Assembly (NCBI GenBank): GCA_015698045.1
Contig: BLAL01000156.1
Coordinates: forward strand, 1,302,001 to 1,366,000
Direction of reading: 5' to 3'
DNA from: Rhizophagus clarus
Lineage: Eukaryota; Glomeromycota; Glomeromycetes; Glomerales; Glomeraceae
Length of the DNA stretch: 64,000 bases
Shown: piece after piece, positions 11,216 to 23,131 of the stretch
Layout of the letters: every line of letters begins with the position of its first letter
Position numbering within the stretch: position 1 is the first letter of the stretch
Translations under genes and position numbers: made by a program
Notes under the pieces: model-generated
What the model saw: only the letters and a program-made list of their open reading frames with translations
Told to the model about the DNA's origin: nothing
Databases searched by the model: none

Positions 11216-12560
11216 CATGAAAACATGAAAAAGAAAAAGAAAAAGAATAATGTGTAGCAATGGGATTTACTACGAAATCTGACGATCAGTAATACAAACA
11301 ATCCTGAACCATACCTTCGATCATTTAACAATAAAATATTCCTCATAATCCCGAAAATTCAAAAATCCTGAATCTTCCCCAACATTCTTTATCCCGATAT
11401 TTTATTATCCCGTATTAATATCCTGACATCATTATCCCGACATCTAATATCTCCTTATTTTTTTAAAAAATATTAATTTGTACAATGAAACATACTTTCT
11501 GCAAAAGATTATAAAAATTATTACGTAAAAATAAAAAAAAAAGTATAAAACGTTATAAAATTATTATATCTATAAAAAAATGTAATAATATAAAATTAAA
11601 GAAAAAGAATTAATAAGGTCGGAATGGTGAGTCAGATAATGAGTGTCAGGTTTGTATTATAACGGCGTTCTCTATATGACGTGATTTAAAAAATTTGATT
11701 GACCAAGTAAATAATTACTGCAAATTGGAGTAGTTCGATAGCACAGATTTGTTAACCGAAGGATCAATCATTGGTACTCCACTCCAAGTATAGATGATGT
11801 AAAGCGTAATTTAATAATAGTTTACACACGCCTAAAACAAGTAAGACCTTTATTAATTTGGAAACCAATGGTTGTAACTATTATGTAAACCATATGGTTC
11901 GCATATACACTGTTAATATAACTGTTATTTAAGCGATAAGAATTTAAATATTATACAGTATATACATAATAAATAATATTAGTTAAAAGAACATCAGAAA
12001 ACCCTCAAAAATGCCTTTTACAACTAATTTTTTTTCCTGCTTTTTCTCTAATTTTTTGTAGAAGTCTTTATATTCTGTTTGTTCAAATAATTTCTTCTGC
12101 AGCAATTCTCAATTAAAAATCTATATTAAGCATTCTATACAAATTATTGAGAGAATGACCATTTAAAAGTTACGACCACATATGCAGCGATATTAATAAT
12201 GCAATTTTGAAGTGAATAATACTACTTTAACTCAATCTTATGCGTCACATTGTTTTTTTGTATTATTCGCAGATGTAAAAATCAATGAGAACCAAAAAAA
12301 AAACTATGCATTATATTTGTTTACTGTGCAAGTTATGAAAAGGCTTAGATTTCTTTGAGAGTCTGGTCGTCGATTTATTCTTTATTTTTGTTCTTTTCAT
12401 ACGCGCGCCTGTATAATCGGTAACTTTCGTATTTTTGTGTATAAGTTCTGTGCGGAATAGGAATTTTGGCTGTTTTTCGTAGTTTGTGTGACAAATCACA
12501 CGTTACATTTTTTGTACAATGAAAGACATATTCATTCTTACCTTTCTTTGTTTATTTACA
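11216..12560. other. A+T-rich intergenic region
   Basis: No supported gene. It contains an AAAAAGAAAAAG tract (11230-11246) and a run of CCCGA/CCTGA words at 11330-11450. A 62-codon open frame on the minus strand at 12311-12499 has no family resemblance and no promoter or splice context. Confidence 0.45.
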
Positions 12561-13560
12561 ATACAATATAATACAATACGGAACTAACTCCGATTCATTA
12601 ATTTGTATATCTATTTTATACCGATCTCATTATAAAATATTCCTGGAAAAAAAAATTTTTTTTTTGAAGATCGATAAATTTCATTGAGGAATGAACGTGA
12701 TAAAATAAAGGGTGAAAAATATGTGACAAATTTTAGCAGATGCCTTAAATTCCCGCGCATTTAAGATTAAAAATTAAAAATGGCGGGCGCGGCACAACGT
12801 ACTTAACCACATATATTTTATATACTGCATGACGATTTACTAATTTAACGTGAGATCTTCTCTTGTAAATATAAATAACAAATTTTATTGGCGTCATCTA
12901 AAAAAAAAAAAAATAATAAATTTTTTTCCCCAATTCCCCATTTTTTCCCCTTATAACTTACAAGTTTTTCCTTATTTAAAAATTTATTTATTTTATATTA
13001 TATTTCTTTGATTTAATAAAATTGTGTCCGATTATAAAATCAACTTTTGTTTGAAAAATTACTAACGTCTGTTTAATATATACAATATTCATTTATCATG
13101 GACACATATTTTCGTCGCAGTATTCTTTAATGATATTTAAAATGTTTTCCTTTAAAATTAATAAATGTTCAAACTCTCCACCTACACTCCTTGAAAGGAA
13201 CTTGGTACGGTACGATTCGGTAAACTGTATTTATATTCGGAATAATAACTATGCTTTCCGAATATACAGTATAACGATATAGTCTAACATGTGACTAGAT
13301 GAAATTTGAGATTTCAAATTTTATTCCGAAATTTTGCAGTTCATTTCTTGTAAAAGTAATTTTTTGTTTAAAGTTAAACCTATTTATTTCTCATCTGCTA
13401 TATTATTATCTCGTCTAACTTCATTTGCATTTGGGCAAACGAACACATCAAAATTATTAATCTCTTTCCAATCCGTGACATCTTACTTCAATAAACTCCT
13501 ATTATCATTATATTTTTATTTCTCACGGTTCTTGAACGATCATATCAAGTGATATTTCAA
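12561..13560. repeat. distal 5' flank of array copy B, related to flanks of C and E
   Basis: The order of elements (AAAATGGCGGGC near 12778, TATATTTTATATACTGCATG, a T/C run with CCATTTTTTCCCCTTATAAC, then CTCGTCTAAC/TTTGCATTT) follows that at 32095-32600 and 49195-49760 (AAAAATGGCGGCTACA, TGTATATAATTTA, CCCCATTTCCCCATTGTGC). The similarity is weak but in order, consistent with an older duplication of the same unit. Confidence 0.45.
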
Positions 13561-14703
13561 AAGGAAACAATCCTAACTTCTCAAATAACTGGATTCAATA
13601 CTACTATTTTAATTTTAATCGTTACAACATATTTTCTTATTTTTATTTATTTTATTTTATTTCTTTTTTTTTAAAAAAATTTATTTTCTAACATTTAAAA
13701 ATAGTTATATTTTTTTTGCACAAAACTTCTTTTTTTTGTGTTTCTACCTTATCGGTCTTATCGGTTAATTGATTCTGAATGGTTGAGGATCCTATTGCAT
13801 ATTTATTTACTTTGTGGCCTTTTTTTCTTTGTTTTATATTGTAACATTGACTTTTTTTTTCTTGAATCAATTAATAAATATTTAAACCATATTAGGATGA
13901 TCTTATGTATATCTTGCCATAAATTATTTGATCGAAATATGGAACTTTCTTTGATAGACGAAAGTGTAACAAAAATTTGAGAATATTTCAACCGTCAACC
14001 ATACAAACCAAACATGTGGCAGAATATTCATTTACGCGTTAAACTTTGTAAAAAAAAGAAAATAAAAAAAAAAATTTTTTTACTTACTTTTTATAACTTT
14101 AGATATGCGTGCTGGAATGAATATTAAATAAATTTTATTTTTCTTATTTATAAGTATTAAAATATAATATTTTATTATTTATAGAATATTAACTCATAAG
14201 CGCAAATTTTAAATGATGTACAAAAATTTTAAATTGATGTGAAGAATTGTAGTCTGGTTTCACAGCAACTTCTATCAGGATGTACAATACCTTAGATTCT
14301 TCAAAGTTGACACTTCTGCACCGAATGAATATTGTTTCTAATGCTTGATGATAAATTTTTGTGCGCAAACTCAATTTTCATTCTATGAAAAGCAGGATCT
14401 ACTTAATGAGCCTAAAAATAAAATTCTTCGAAACTATCAGACATATTTACTATTTAGGAATAATTATTGTGATAATTGAGAAAAGGATTATAATAGAATC
14501 AGCAAATGTAAAATGAGTCATCTAAATCTTTTCATTATTCATCAATTTATAGATCATACAGATTAATTATTACCATAATTATATATCATATGTTATATAT
14601 ACTGTATATGTATATACACGTTACGTTATTATTTTTACCATTACAGAAGGTGAGAGAACGCAGTTCAAAATTTTTTATATAAAGTAACCCTCTTGGCATT
14701 TTC

Positions 14704-14738
<35 letters not shown>

Positions 14739-14814
14739 GAATATTTTTTTTAACGAATATTTTTTTTAACGAACATTTTTTTTTTTCAATTATTTTTTTT
14801 TTTACAAATATTAG

Positions 14815-14915
14815 TTATGTGATATATATGTTCAAATATACTATATCACATAAATTTTTTTTGAGAAAAAACAAATAAAAACGCGATACGCTTAAAAAGT
14901 TTTGAGCTAAAATTT
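14815..14915 (+). promoter_or_regulatory. promoter-like conserved block of array copy B
   Basis: ATGTGATATATATGTTCAAA, then ACTATATCACAT, then TTTGAGAAAAAACAAATAAA and AACGCGATACGCTTAAA (about 14880-14896), which is the best preserved copy of the block. The ATG is ~100 bp downstream. A TATATAAAGTAACCC word, also seen upstream of C, E and F as TATATAAAATAACC, lies near 14676. Confidence 0.6.
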
Positions 14916-14994
14916 TAATTACTTTTTTTATAAAGAAAAAAATAATCCTTATTCAACGAAAAAAAAATTTCTTAGAGAAATATAATCTTCGGAA

Positions 14995-15629
14995 ATGGAA
15001 CAGCCATCGATCACTTATTCCAGTATCCAATTTGTTGATCATGATTCAACTCATGGTATTTCCTCTCATGAAGATGATAATTGTCAAGAAAAATTATCTG
15101 AAGATGGACAAAAGAGACAAGAGAAACTCAGTAAAAGTTCATCATATTTCAAACAGCCATCTCAAGAGGTCACCCAACAATCACAACGATCCCAACGTAA
15201 ATGGTAAGTCGTTCTGGAGTTTTTTTTTAAAAGGGGTCCCATATTGTTCAGAAATTACGCAACCCTGGCCCGCATTATGTGACTTTGACCAGCATTATGG
15301 CCACTTTGGCTGGAATCAAGTTCAAAACTATACGGTATCTGTGCGAAATATTGGAAGGCGAAGAACACGGGAAAAAAAATTATCTTTACTAAGATTTACT
15401 TAAAATTTTTTAATTTATTAGTTCCCTGAATCAGAGGGATTATAAGCAGACTCTTAAGATCAACTCATCGTCCTATTTCAATCGTGAACTTCATATGCGT
15501 AGAAATCATAGAAAAATTAGAAGACAAGTCAAAATTCCTTCATTATTAAATCTTATTAGACAATCGTCGAGTCAAAACACAAACAATTCATTCGCAGCCC
15601 AAATCTTTAATGGATCCAATTTCCATTAA
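14995..15629 (+). CDS. array copy B: small basic two-exon protein, QIFNGSNF family
   Basis: Exons 14995-15203 and 15422-15629 give 138 residues, the longest member. Exon 1 opens MEQPSITYSSIQFVDHDS; it keeps the C-Q-E-K-L-S-E-D core matched by CQEKLREDEQK in C-E and has an extra Ser/Gln-rich stretch of about 25 residues before the splice site. The donor is GTAAGT, the acceptor TTTATTAG; the phase-2 join makes a Cys codon. Exon 2 has MRRNHRKIRRQ, LLNLIRQSSSQNTNNS and the C-terminus QIFNGSNFH. Relative to C-E, exon 2 is two codons shorter near its start. No signal peptide or membrane helix. Function unknown; the very uneven charge pattern (acidic/Lys-rich first half, Arg-rich second half) is the main visible property. 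Joining without the intron would terminate immediately after Trp at the TAA formed by GTAAGT. Confidence 0.8.
15204..15421 (+). other. intron of array copy B
   Basis: 218 bp with GTAAGT donor and TTTATTAG acceptor, phase 2. The 3' half (GGAAGGCGAAGAACACGGGAAA, shown here only in part) aligns with the intron of copy A. The middle contains GGCC-CATTATG words found in other dispersed fragments. Confidence 0.7.
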
Positions 15630-17770
15630 AGATGAACATCGTCCTTTCGCTTATGTTTAATTTCAATAGAAATCGTTATTTTATTCATTAATGTGCAAAA
15701 TCTGATTATGACAAACATTCCAAATATCGTCGATTTCGAAATTAATGAATCTTTTCCATATTTAAATCATTCGTACGACGTTTTATTATACAACACTGTA
15801 TAAAAATATTTTATTCTTGTTTGTTAATGTATTTTATAATGTTATTTTACGTTCTATTCGTTTTTTTTAAGGGAGTGGTAAAGTATTAAATAATTTTTTT
15901 TTAAAAATTTAAATACATTTATTATAATTAAAAAAACTCGTTCTGATTTTTTATCATTATATTAAAAGTAAATTAGTTTTTTCGTTTGAGAGGAATTAGC
16001 CTGTTAGGTTATTATTTTTCAATTTTTAACCATTTTTATAAATATTATTTCTATATAAAATTTCTTTGTGATTAAAAGTGATATCATTTTACATCATAAC
16101 AGCTTTTGCGTAAATTTTATTTATGATTTTGCCACATTACATTCTCTTCCAGGCAATAAATAGTAACACTAGTAATTGGTGGATTATTATGGCTAATTTA
16201 CAAGGGAAAATAATTTTAAAACTAATAACGAATTTTTTATTTTAAAAAAAAAAATCTCTTAAAAAGTTACACTCAACCCGACTTGAGTTTAGAGAGTTTT
16301 TTTTTTTGTTCAGTAAATACAGAAATAATGGTCAAAATATAACTGATAAATAAAAATTTTAAATTTATAGTACAAAATGGTGTGTTATGAATGAGCGACA
16401 AATTGGGTTTTCTTTGTTTTCTATTTATGTTTAGCTACAATGATAATTACGGTAACTGCTGCGGTGTTTAGTCCACTCGTAATATCTCGCCAAAAACCTA
16501 TCAACAAATGAAAGCGACAATAAATCCAAAAAACAATGTGAAGTTGTGCACATTTCCAAATTTCAAACAAATACCTCTTTTTCTAGTGATTTTTTTTGGA
16601 ATTAAAAAAAAAACAGACAAAGAAAGTTATTTATAGTTTTGATTATCTTTGTACTTCATGTTATTAATATTTTAATATTGGTGTACAAAGGTAATGTCCG
16701 CTTTTTTTTTTGATGACGAGTATTTATTTGTATGATGGTCTTTGTTTGTTTGATGTCAAATATTGATTATTGATTACTCGTATTCTGTGAACTCTGAACC
16801 GGAAACCTAATTGGCGTTTTGACTTTTTAAAAAAAAAATTGTTAAACATAGCCTAAGATTGGAGGTGACCGTATTTACTTATTTAATGATTTTTTTTTCT
16901 TTGTTTTCCTGTATATGTAACATTTCCATTTTTTTTCATTAAAAGTTTTCTTGCATTTTTATTTACTTTTTTTACTTTTCCACATTTGAATGATCAATTT
17001 TTATTGGCTAAAGTTATAAATATAGAAACAAGAATTAATAGTCGGCTTAAATAAATATACGTATGTACAGTATGTATGTATTTAGTGACATTTTTCTGTA
17101 ACACCAACACATTTTTTCATTGATGAAAGTTTACGTTTTTTTATTTTAAACCATCCATATTTGAACGATCGATTTTTGCTATTGAGTAAAATTACCATAG
17201 GAATTAATAATCGACTTAATTCATAAAAGTACACTATAAACATTCAATTCCTACCGATTTTTTTTTTTCCTGATTAGAGATAAATATTTCATCATACTTA
17301 TGCGAAAAAAATTACGACTATTTTGTCATTTTCAGCCAATTTTCCAATAATGATGATAATACGATACAAATCATCGGAGAATCGGTCCATTCTTCTTCAA
17401 ATAATCGGTCTCATCGCTGATATTGTGAAACCTTTATATACTTTATATAGCGATCAAGGAAAGAAATTATTATGTAAAAAATGATACACATCACGCATTT
17501 AAACTTACTATTTTAATAGGACCCTAAAATATACAGTATATGTAAGGGTCGGATCATCAATTGCGTGACCATCAAGAGGCAAAATTCTTGTTTGCGTACA
17601 ACATCATTATTTTTTTTTTTTTAGTTATCTGGTTGCATATTTTTAATGTATTTTTGTTTTTTTTTAATGCAAGGGTTTTAAGTTGGTAAATCATATATAA
17701 TATATTGAATGTGTTGTAGCATGAGTTATTTGCATATTGTGTTTTAGTTAAAAAAAAAAAAAGTTTGAAC
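15630..17770. other. 3' flank of array copy B, shared with 39.7-40.4 kb
   Basis: No gene. 15690-15790 holds the conserved downstream block (GTGCAAAATCTGATTATGAC, later ATTAATGAATCTTTTCC). 16260-17260 is a clear diverged duplicate of 39620-40370: GACTTGAGTTTAGA, GAGCGACAAATTGGGTTT, CTGCGGTGTTTAGT, GATGACGAGTATT, GATGGTCTTTGTTTG, CCTAATTGGCGT and TTTGAACGATCGATTTT occur in the same order in both. Confidence 0.65.
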
Positions 17771-17776
17771 TTTTAA

Positions 17777-18009
17777 TTACCATATATCGCGGGCCCTTCA
17801 CCCGAAAAAAAGTCCCATTTTCTATTAATTTTATTATTTAATGAATCTAATTTTGCCCAGATATTATGTAAAAATAATTTTCTGGTTATTATTCAATCTT
17901 TAAACACATCTATATATAATAAATATTTGAGTTACTGACATGGTGATACAAGGTCAACCCTCAGGAATTTGCAAGATACCCGGGTACTATGGCCCGCGAT
18001 ATACGGTAA
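17777..18009. mobile_element. short inverted-repeat element (MITE-like) with GC-rich ends
   Basis: 233 bp bounded by TTACCATATATCGCGGGCC at 17777-17795 and, inverted at 17991-18009, TTACCGTATATCGCGGGCC: 18 of 19 bases match. The interior is non-coding. A related but different element with GATATACGG/CGATACGGT ends lies at 34815-35022. No target duplication is evident beyond AT-rich bases. Confidence 0.75.
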
Positions 18010-18715
18010 ATAGTACAACAGGGTAGATTTGGCCGGAATTACGACATTAAGAAATTACGTATGTGACATATAACGTGCGTGTCGTATAGGTTTTTACTAA
18101 CCGAAAAAATTTCAAGTCCCTAGAATGCTTAATAAAATGAAAAGTAGAGGATGTGATGCCGGTGACAAATATTTTACTATGATCATATGATTCTACCCCG
18201 CTTTAACGTCCACCTTTCACAAGTATTAAATAAATTAAATGAGAAACAGTATGATGAAAACATTTAAGAATTATATGGTTAGGACCATTTTGAAAGTATT
18301 TAAGAAAATCTTTTCATCATTTAATATATATTTAATGAAAATTTAGCTTGCTTATTCATAGAGGTCTTTTTTTAGATTATGATATTGGTTGGCTGGTAGT
18401 GTTCATAATGCCAAAGTATGTCATCATTCACACTTTTATTCAAATATTATTTATTTGTTAAAAAAATGAAGTTTTTAACTTGATTTTAATAAAAAACCAG
18501 GTTAAAACCGTTTAAAAATTAAAATACTGTGCCAACAAGCCACCTGATTTCATCCAGGTACCCGATTTTAAAAATTACACAGATTAGATTCAGCTTGATT
18601 GGTTTTTGCAAAAACTGATACCGAACTGAATTGATCAGTATCGGTATTAGTGATTACCAAAACTGACTGATAATTACCAAAAACTGAACTGATTTACCAA
18701 ACATTATTAGTAAAA
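18010..18715. other. intergenic region, no gene
   Basis: Nothing recognisable apart from short inverted words around 18570-18715 (ACTGATACCGAACTGA, GATCAGTATCGGTATTAG, GATTACCAAAACTGACTG), which look like a small decayed palindromic element. Confidence 0.4.
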
Positions 18716-18719
18716 ATTG

Positions 18720-19165
18720 TTTCGCACCATTTTTTTATTAAGTTAGCAAAAAAAACGTTGCGAAATGATTTTTTTTATCAAATTATCTATAAAAAACGTT
18801 TTGTGATGTTTTTTTATTAAAGTGAAAAAAAAATGTTGCGAGATGTTTTTTTATTAAAGTGAAAAAAAACGCAGCAAGACGTTTTTTTTATATTAAATTG
18901 TTTTATAAAAAAATTTCACAACGATTTGTAAGTCTCTCATTTTGAAACCTTTTTTTAATTAAATTATCTGTAAAAAAATGTTTCACATTTTTTTATTAAT
19001 TTTGCAAAAAAAACGTTGTGAAATGTTTTTTTATATTAAATTACTTTATAAAAAACGTTTCATAATATTTTCAAATTAAATGGAAAAATAACATTGCGAA
19101 ATGTTTTTTTTTATATTAAATTGCATATATAAAAAATGTTTTGCAACATTTTTTACTATGCTGGA
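18720..19165. repeat. tandem palindromic repeats with core AAAAACGTTGCGAAATG
   Basis: Seven or so imperfect repeats of a 60-65 bp motif: AAAAAACGTT(T/G)(C/T)GAAATG, then TTTTTTTATATTAAATT, then a second inverted AAAAAACGTTTC. Each repeat could fold into a hairpin because ACGTTTTG/CAAAACGT-like arms alternate. No coding capacity. Confidence 0.65.
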
Positions 19166-19320
19166 GTGTCACGTGACTGATTTTTTTTTCTACACGACGA
19201 GTTCCCTTTGTGTTATATTGATATCACGTTGATATCAACACAATATCGAATATGCTTTAAAAATGCTCCAAACTGATATTGTATGATGCTAATCGAATTC
19301 GAGATCGCGATTATAATGTT

Positions 19321-19385
19321 ACTCCTTCCTTTTTGGGAGCGCAATTCTAATATTCACTCCTTCCTTTTTGGGAGCGCGATTCTAA
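19321..19385. repeat. 35 bp direct repeat, two copies
   Basis: ACTCCTTCCTTTTTGGGAGC at 19321 recurs at 19356, each followed by GC(A/G)ATTCTAAT. This lies directly upstream of the larger duplication ahead of the decarboxylase gene. Confidence 0.85.
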
Positions 19386-19715
19386 TTACCATTTCCTCTT
19401 CTTATCCGAAACCTAAAGTCATTCCCGTTATACGATCCTTTCTTGACTGTTGGCTAAATAGAACAATATTATTTCTTTTAATAGATATGAGTACAGAATG
19501 AACTTTATTTAGAAGATTTATATTGAGAACGCGATTTTAATTACCATTTCCTCCTTTTAGCCGAAATGCCACAGTACCTCCTAAAGTCATTCCCGTTATA
19601 TTAAGAATTTCGTACGATTCTTCCTTGACAGGTGGCTAAATAGAACAATATTATTTCTTTTAATAGATACGGAGTATCCGAAAGTACAAAATGAACTTTA
19701 TTTAGAAGATTTTGG
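19374..19715 (+). repeat. tandem duplication of the region upstream of the decarboxylase gene
   Basis: 19376-19528 and 19531-19715 are direct repeats: GCGATT(C/T)TAATTACCATTTCC, CCGAAA, CCTAAAGTCATTCCCGTTA, CTTGAC, GGCTAAATAGAACAATATTA, TTTAATAGATA, GAACTTTATTTAGAAGATTT occur in the same order in both. The second copy has extra segments of 10-15 bp. The start codon of the decarboxylase is ~140 bp after the second copy, so the duplication most likely affects its promoter. Confidence 0.85.
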
Positions 19716-19855
19716 AAAATATAGCTCAGATACAGTATATAAGGACGCAAGGTTGCCTTTGGAATGTATTTAGGATTTTATTGACTCTATCCTTGATTTC
19801 CTACAAATAACTTTACGTAACAAATCTATCGACATTATATCTCGGAAAAAGCATC

Positions 19856-21049
19856 ATGTCTGACCAACCTATAGGACCCTTCTGTACTCCCGAGAAATAT
19901 TGTCATATCGTTCAAAAGCTGATAGACATGATTGAACACAATAATTGGAAGGACAAATTCGAGCAGGCGGTCCATGACGCTCACGAAACAGGTGTCGAAG
20001 ATATGACTAATATAAGCAGTCTGACTGACTACTACAATTTTCTTAATTATTTGGTATTGTGGGTGCCCAGAGAGAATGAAACAGGAACTCTCGTTTACAA
20101 TATGCTTTGCACGACGTACTTTGTCCTCGATCAGAAATGTGTCAGAGATTTTCAGTCACCTATAAAACCCTCGTCGTACCCACCTCCACCGTTAACAGAG
20201 CTATCTCAATGGTTAGTCGATTTCGCCAATGCTATGGGAAAATTTCTCGATACGCCTCAATCACTTACCGAGGAATCCCTACAGACTTTTTATACCGCGG
20301 AGAACTACAATGTGGACGCCTATGAGGTTCCCCAAGGAGGCTGGTTGGGACATACTTTCAACGAATTTTTCGCGCGAAAATTCAAGCCAGGAACCCGGCC
20401 TATCGACGGTCCTCACAATCCAGCAGTTATCGTGAGTGCCGCAGACTCGACCTTTGATGGCTGTTGGGATATCAATACTGATTCACTGGTATATTTAAAA
20501 GGCCTCCCCTGGACTGTTGGCGAATTACTTGCAAATAGTCAGTACGCCGATGACTTTGCCGGTGGTCAATTTATGCACGCATTTCTCGCACCATACGACT
20601 ATCATCGCCAGCATGCTCCTATCGATGGCAAAGTGCTTGAAGCTAAAGTCATTCCAGGCCAGACATATCTTGAAGTTGTTATTAAAAAAGACCATAAAGG
20701 CAAACGTAGACTCAACCCTGTTCGAGAACTCGATGCTCCGGACAGTGCAGGGTATCAATTCTGCCAGGCACGCGGTCTGATTATAATCGAATCACCAAAA
20801 ATTGGAAAAGTGGCTGTTTTACCAGTCGGTATGTGTCAGGTATCTTCCGTGGTCATCCCCGATTGCATTAAGCAAAAGGCTAAAGATAAGGCTGAAGTAA
20901 AGAAAGGGGAGGAGATATCTTATTTTCAATTTGGTGGATCTGACATTGTCCTCTTGTTCCAAGCGCAGAGCAAAGTTAAAATACTTGCTAAGGAAAAACA
21001 ACATTATCGCGTGGGCGAACAGATTGCAATTGCTCATGTTGCTGAATAA
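19856..21049 (+). CDS. phosphatidylserine-decarboxylase-like pyruvoyl enzyme (PsiD-like group)
   Basis: An uninterrupted 397-residue frame. Residues ~15-155 resemble the N-terminal domain (PF12588) found in fungal PsiD-like proteins, and ~170-395 the PF02666 decarboxylase domain. Visible motifs are FFARKFKPGTRPI (171-183), SAADS with the presumed catalytic Asp197, APYDYHRQHAPIDG with His250/His253, and FGGSDIVLLF. In this family the pre-protein cuts itself at Gly-Ser; here that would be Gly361-Ser362, turning Ser362 into the pyruvoyl group and leaving a 36-residue alpha chain. The usual motif is GST; this one is GSD. Family members decarboxylate phosphatidylserine or, in the PsiD group, free aromatic amino acids such as tryptophan. 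There is no signal peptide, transmembrane anchor or C2 domain, which fits a soluble enzyme acting on an amino acid better than a membrane PSD, but the substrate cannot be settled. The gene has no introns and is visibly richer in G+C than anything around it. Upstream sequence is duplicated. Confidence 0.88.
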   Translation: MSDQPIGPFCTPEKYCHIVQKLIDMIEHNNWKDKFEQAVHDAHETGVEDMTNISSLTDYYNFLNYLVLWVPRENETGTLVYNMLCTTYFVLDQKCVRDFQSPIKPSSYPPPPLTELSQWLVDFANAMGKFLDTPQSLTEESLQTFYTAENYNVDAYEVPQGGWLGHTFNEFFARKFKPGTRPIDGPHNPAVIVSAADSTFDGCWDINTDSLVYLKGLPWTVGELLANSQYADDFAGGQFMHAFLAPYDYHRQHAPIDGKVLEAKVIPGQTYLEVVIKKDHKGKRRLNPVRELDAPDSAGYQFCQARGLIIIESPKIGKVAVLPVGMCQVSSVVIPDCIKQKAKDKAEVKKGEEISYFQFGGSDIVLLFQAQSKVKILAKEKQHYRVGEQIAIAHVAE

Positions 21050-21582
21050 TCGCGAAATATTTAATACATAAGAATATGTAATTTTCATATAGCATTTATA
21101 TTTATTTTATATTTGTCGCATATTAATTTGTTCAACACTGATTATATAGTATGCGTAAACTTTCTTTTAAACATAAATAAATCAGCTTGTAATTAAGCAA
21201 ATTACTTTTTATAAATAAATCGATTGATAAAATTTAAAATTTCCAACTTGTAATATTAATATTTTTAAAATAAGTGTAATGCAAATAAAAACAATTATTT
21301 TACAAAACATTGGGAATTATAAAGATAAATAAATGTAATTCATTAACTTGTGGATTTTATGTGGTTTAATACATCTATATCTTTTTTACTTGAAGTTTCT
21401 CTTCTAATAAAAATTATAGAATTCTATTCAATATCTATTTATTAATAAATTTATGCACGCAAAATTCATAATTAAAAAGCCAATTTATTTTTGTTAGACC
21501 TCTATACGTACCAATAATTACCTGTACCGATGAATTCCTATGTTCAATTTCAAAATTAATAAAAAACCTTTATTGTAGCATG
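21050..21582. other. 3' flank of the decarboxylase gene
   Basis: A+T-rich; AATAAA-type words near 21174 and 21216 could serve polyadenylation. No other feature. Confidence 0.5.
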
Positions 21583-21960
21583 TACAGTGGGATATCAAAA
21601 ATCACCGGACAGTTTTTTTTCAGAATTGCTTAACCGCATTTTCTCCGCATCCAGTGATCATTAAGCAATGAACCAAAGCTTGTTAGAATCACCATAACAA
21701 GGCGCATTGAATGATGTTATCTGTGTATCTCTAGCATTAATAGGTAATTAGTTATTGTCAAGTATTTATAAACAGTAAAATAGGAATAACTTTTCAGTCT
21801 CTAATGCTAAAAACATAAAAATAATACCATTCGATTTGTCTTGTTATGGCGAATCTAACAAGATATGCCTCATCATTCTATGATTAATGGGCAATGAAAC
21901 GCCTTGATACTTTTATTTTTCATTATTAAAAAAATTTTCAAAAATCATGATTTTAAAATA

Positions 21961-23040
21961 AACTTTAAATGGAGTTTAAATGTCACCCAGTGATCATACA
22001 AAGATGATCAAAGGATCATTAGATTCGTCTCATTGAGATGCATTGAATGGTGGTATTTATATATTTCTAGCATTAATAGATAGTTAATTATGATCAATAA
22101 TCTCTAAATTAAAAAATGGTGATAACATTTTATCTATTAATGCTAGAGATTTAAAATACTGCCATTTAATGTGTCTCATTATGATAAATATAATGAGCTT
22201 TTTTTGTTTTTATATTACCACCAGATAATTAAACGCCTTGATGTTTCTACATGTCAATATTAAAAAAATTGTTAAAAAAATATAATTTTAGAATAAACTT
22301 TAAATGGAGTTTAAATGTCATGCAGTGATCATACAAAGATGATCAAAAACTCATTAGATTCGTCTCATTGAGATGCATTGAATGACGGTATTTTTATATT
22401 TCTAGCATTAATAAATAGTTAATTATGATCAATATTCTTTAAATTAAAAAGTAGTAATAACTTTTTGTCTATTGATGCTAGAGATATAAAATACTACTAT
22501 TTAATGTGTCTCATTATGATAAATATAATGAGCTTTTTTTATTTTCATATTACCGCCAGACAAGAAAACGCCTTGATGTTTCTACATGTCAATATTAAAA
22601 AAATTGTTAAAAAAATATAATTTTAAAATAAATTTAAATGGAGTTTAAATGTCACCCAGTGATCATACAAAGATAATCAAAAGCTCATTAGATTCGTCTC
22701 ATTGAGATGCATTGAATGGTGGTATTTTTAGATTTCTAGCATTAATAGATAGTTAATTATGATCAATATTCTTTAAATTAAAAAGTGGTTATAACTTTTT
22801 ATCTATTGATACTAGAGATGTAAAATACTACCATTTAATGTGTCTCATTATGATAAATATAATGAGCTTTTTTTGTTTTAATATTACCACCAGATGAGAA
22901 AATGCCTTGATGTTTCTAAATGTTAATATTAAAAAAATTTATTAAAAAAATGTAATTTTAGAATTAATTTAAATAGGATTAAAATATTACTCAGTGATTA
23001 TACAAAGTTGATTAAAAGCTCATTAGATTCATCTCATTGA
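21961..23040. repeat. left arm: ~335 bp tandem units inside the transposon
   Basis: The word GGAGTTTAAATGTCA occurs at 21971, 22306 and 22640, with a degraded fourth near 22975, giving a period of 334-335 bp. Each unit runs GTGATCATACAAAGAT, ATTAGATTCGTCTCATTGAG, CTAGCATTAATAGATAG, then the partly inverted ATCTATTAATGCTAGAGAT and GTCTCATTATGATAAATA. Each unit can therefore itself fold back. Confidence 0.85.
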
Positions 23041-23131
23041 AAAAAATTAAATAGTAATAAAATAAGTGTAGTTAAAGTTTTTGACAAAAAATACATTTTA
23101 ATTATAAAAAAAAATATTTATTATTTTATTA

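Noticed and set aside
733-21049. Monooxygenase and PsiD-like decarboxylase as one biosynthetic cluster
   Set aside because: They are 17.5 kb apart with array copies and repeats between and no shared regulatory sequence. Joint function is not supported by the window.
20107-21088. Several 68-89 codon frames on both strands inside the decarboxylase gene
   Set aside because: They are shadows of the 397-codon frame, whose motifs are clear.
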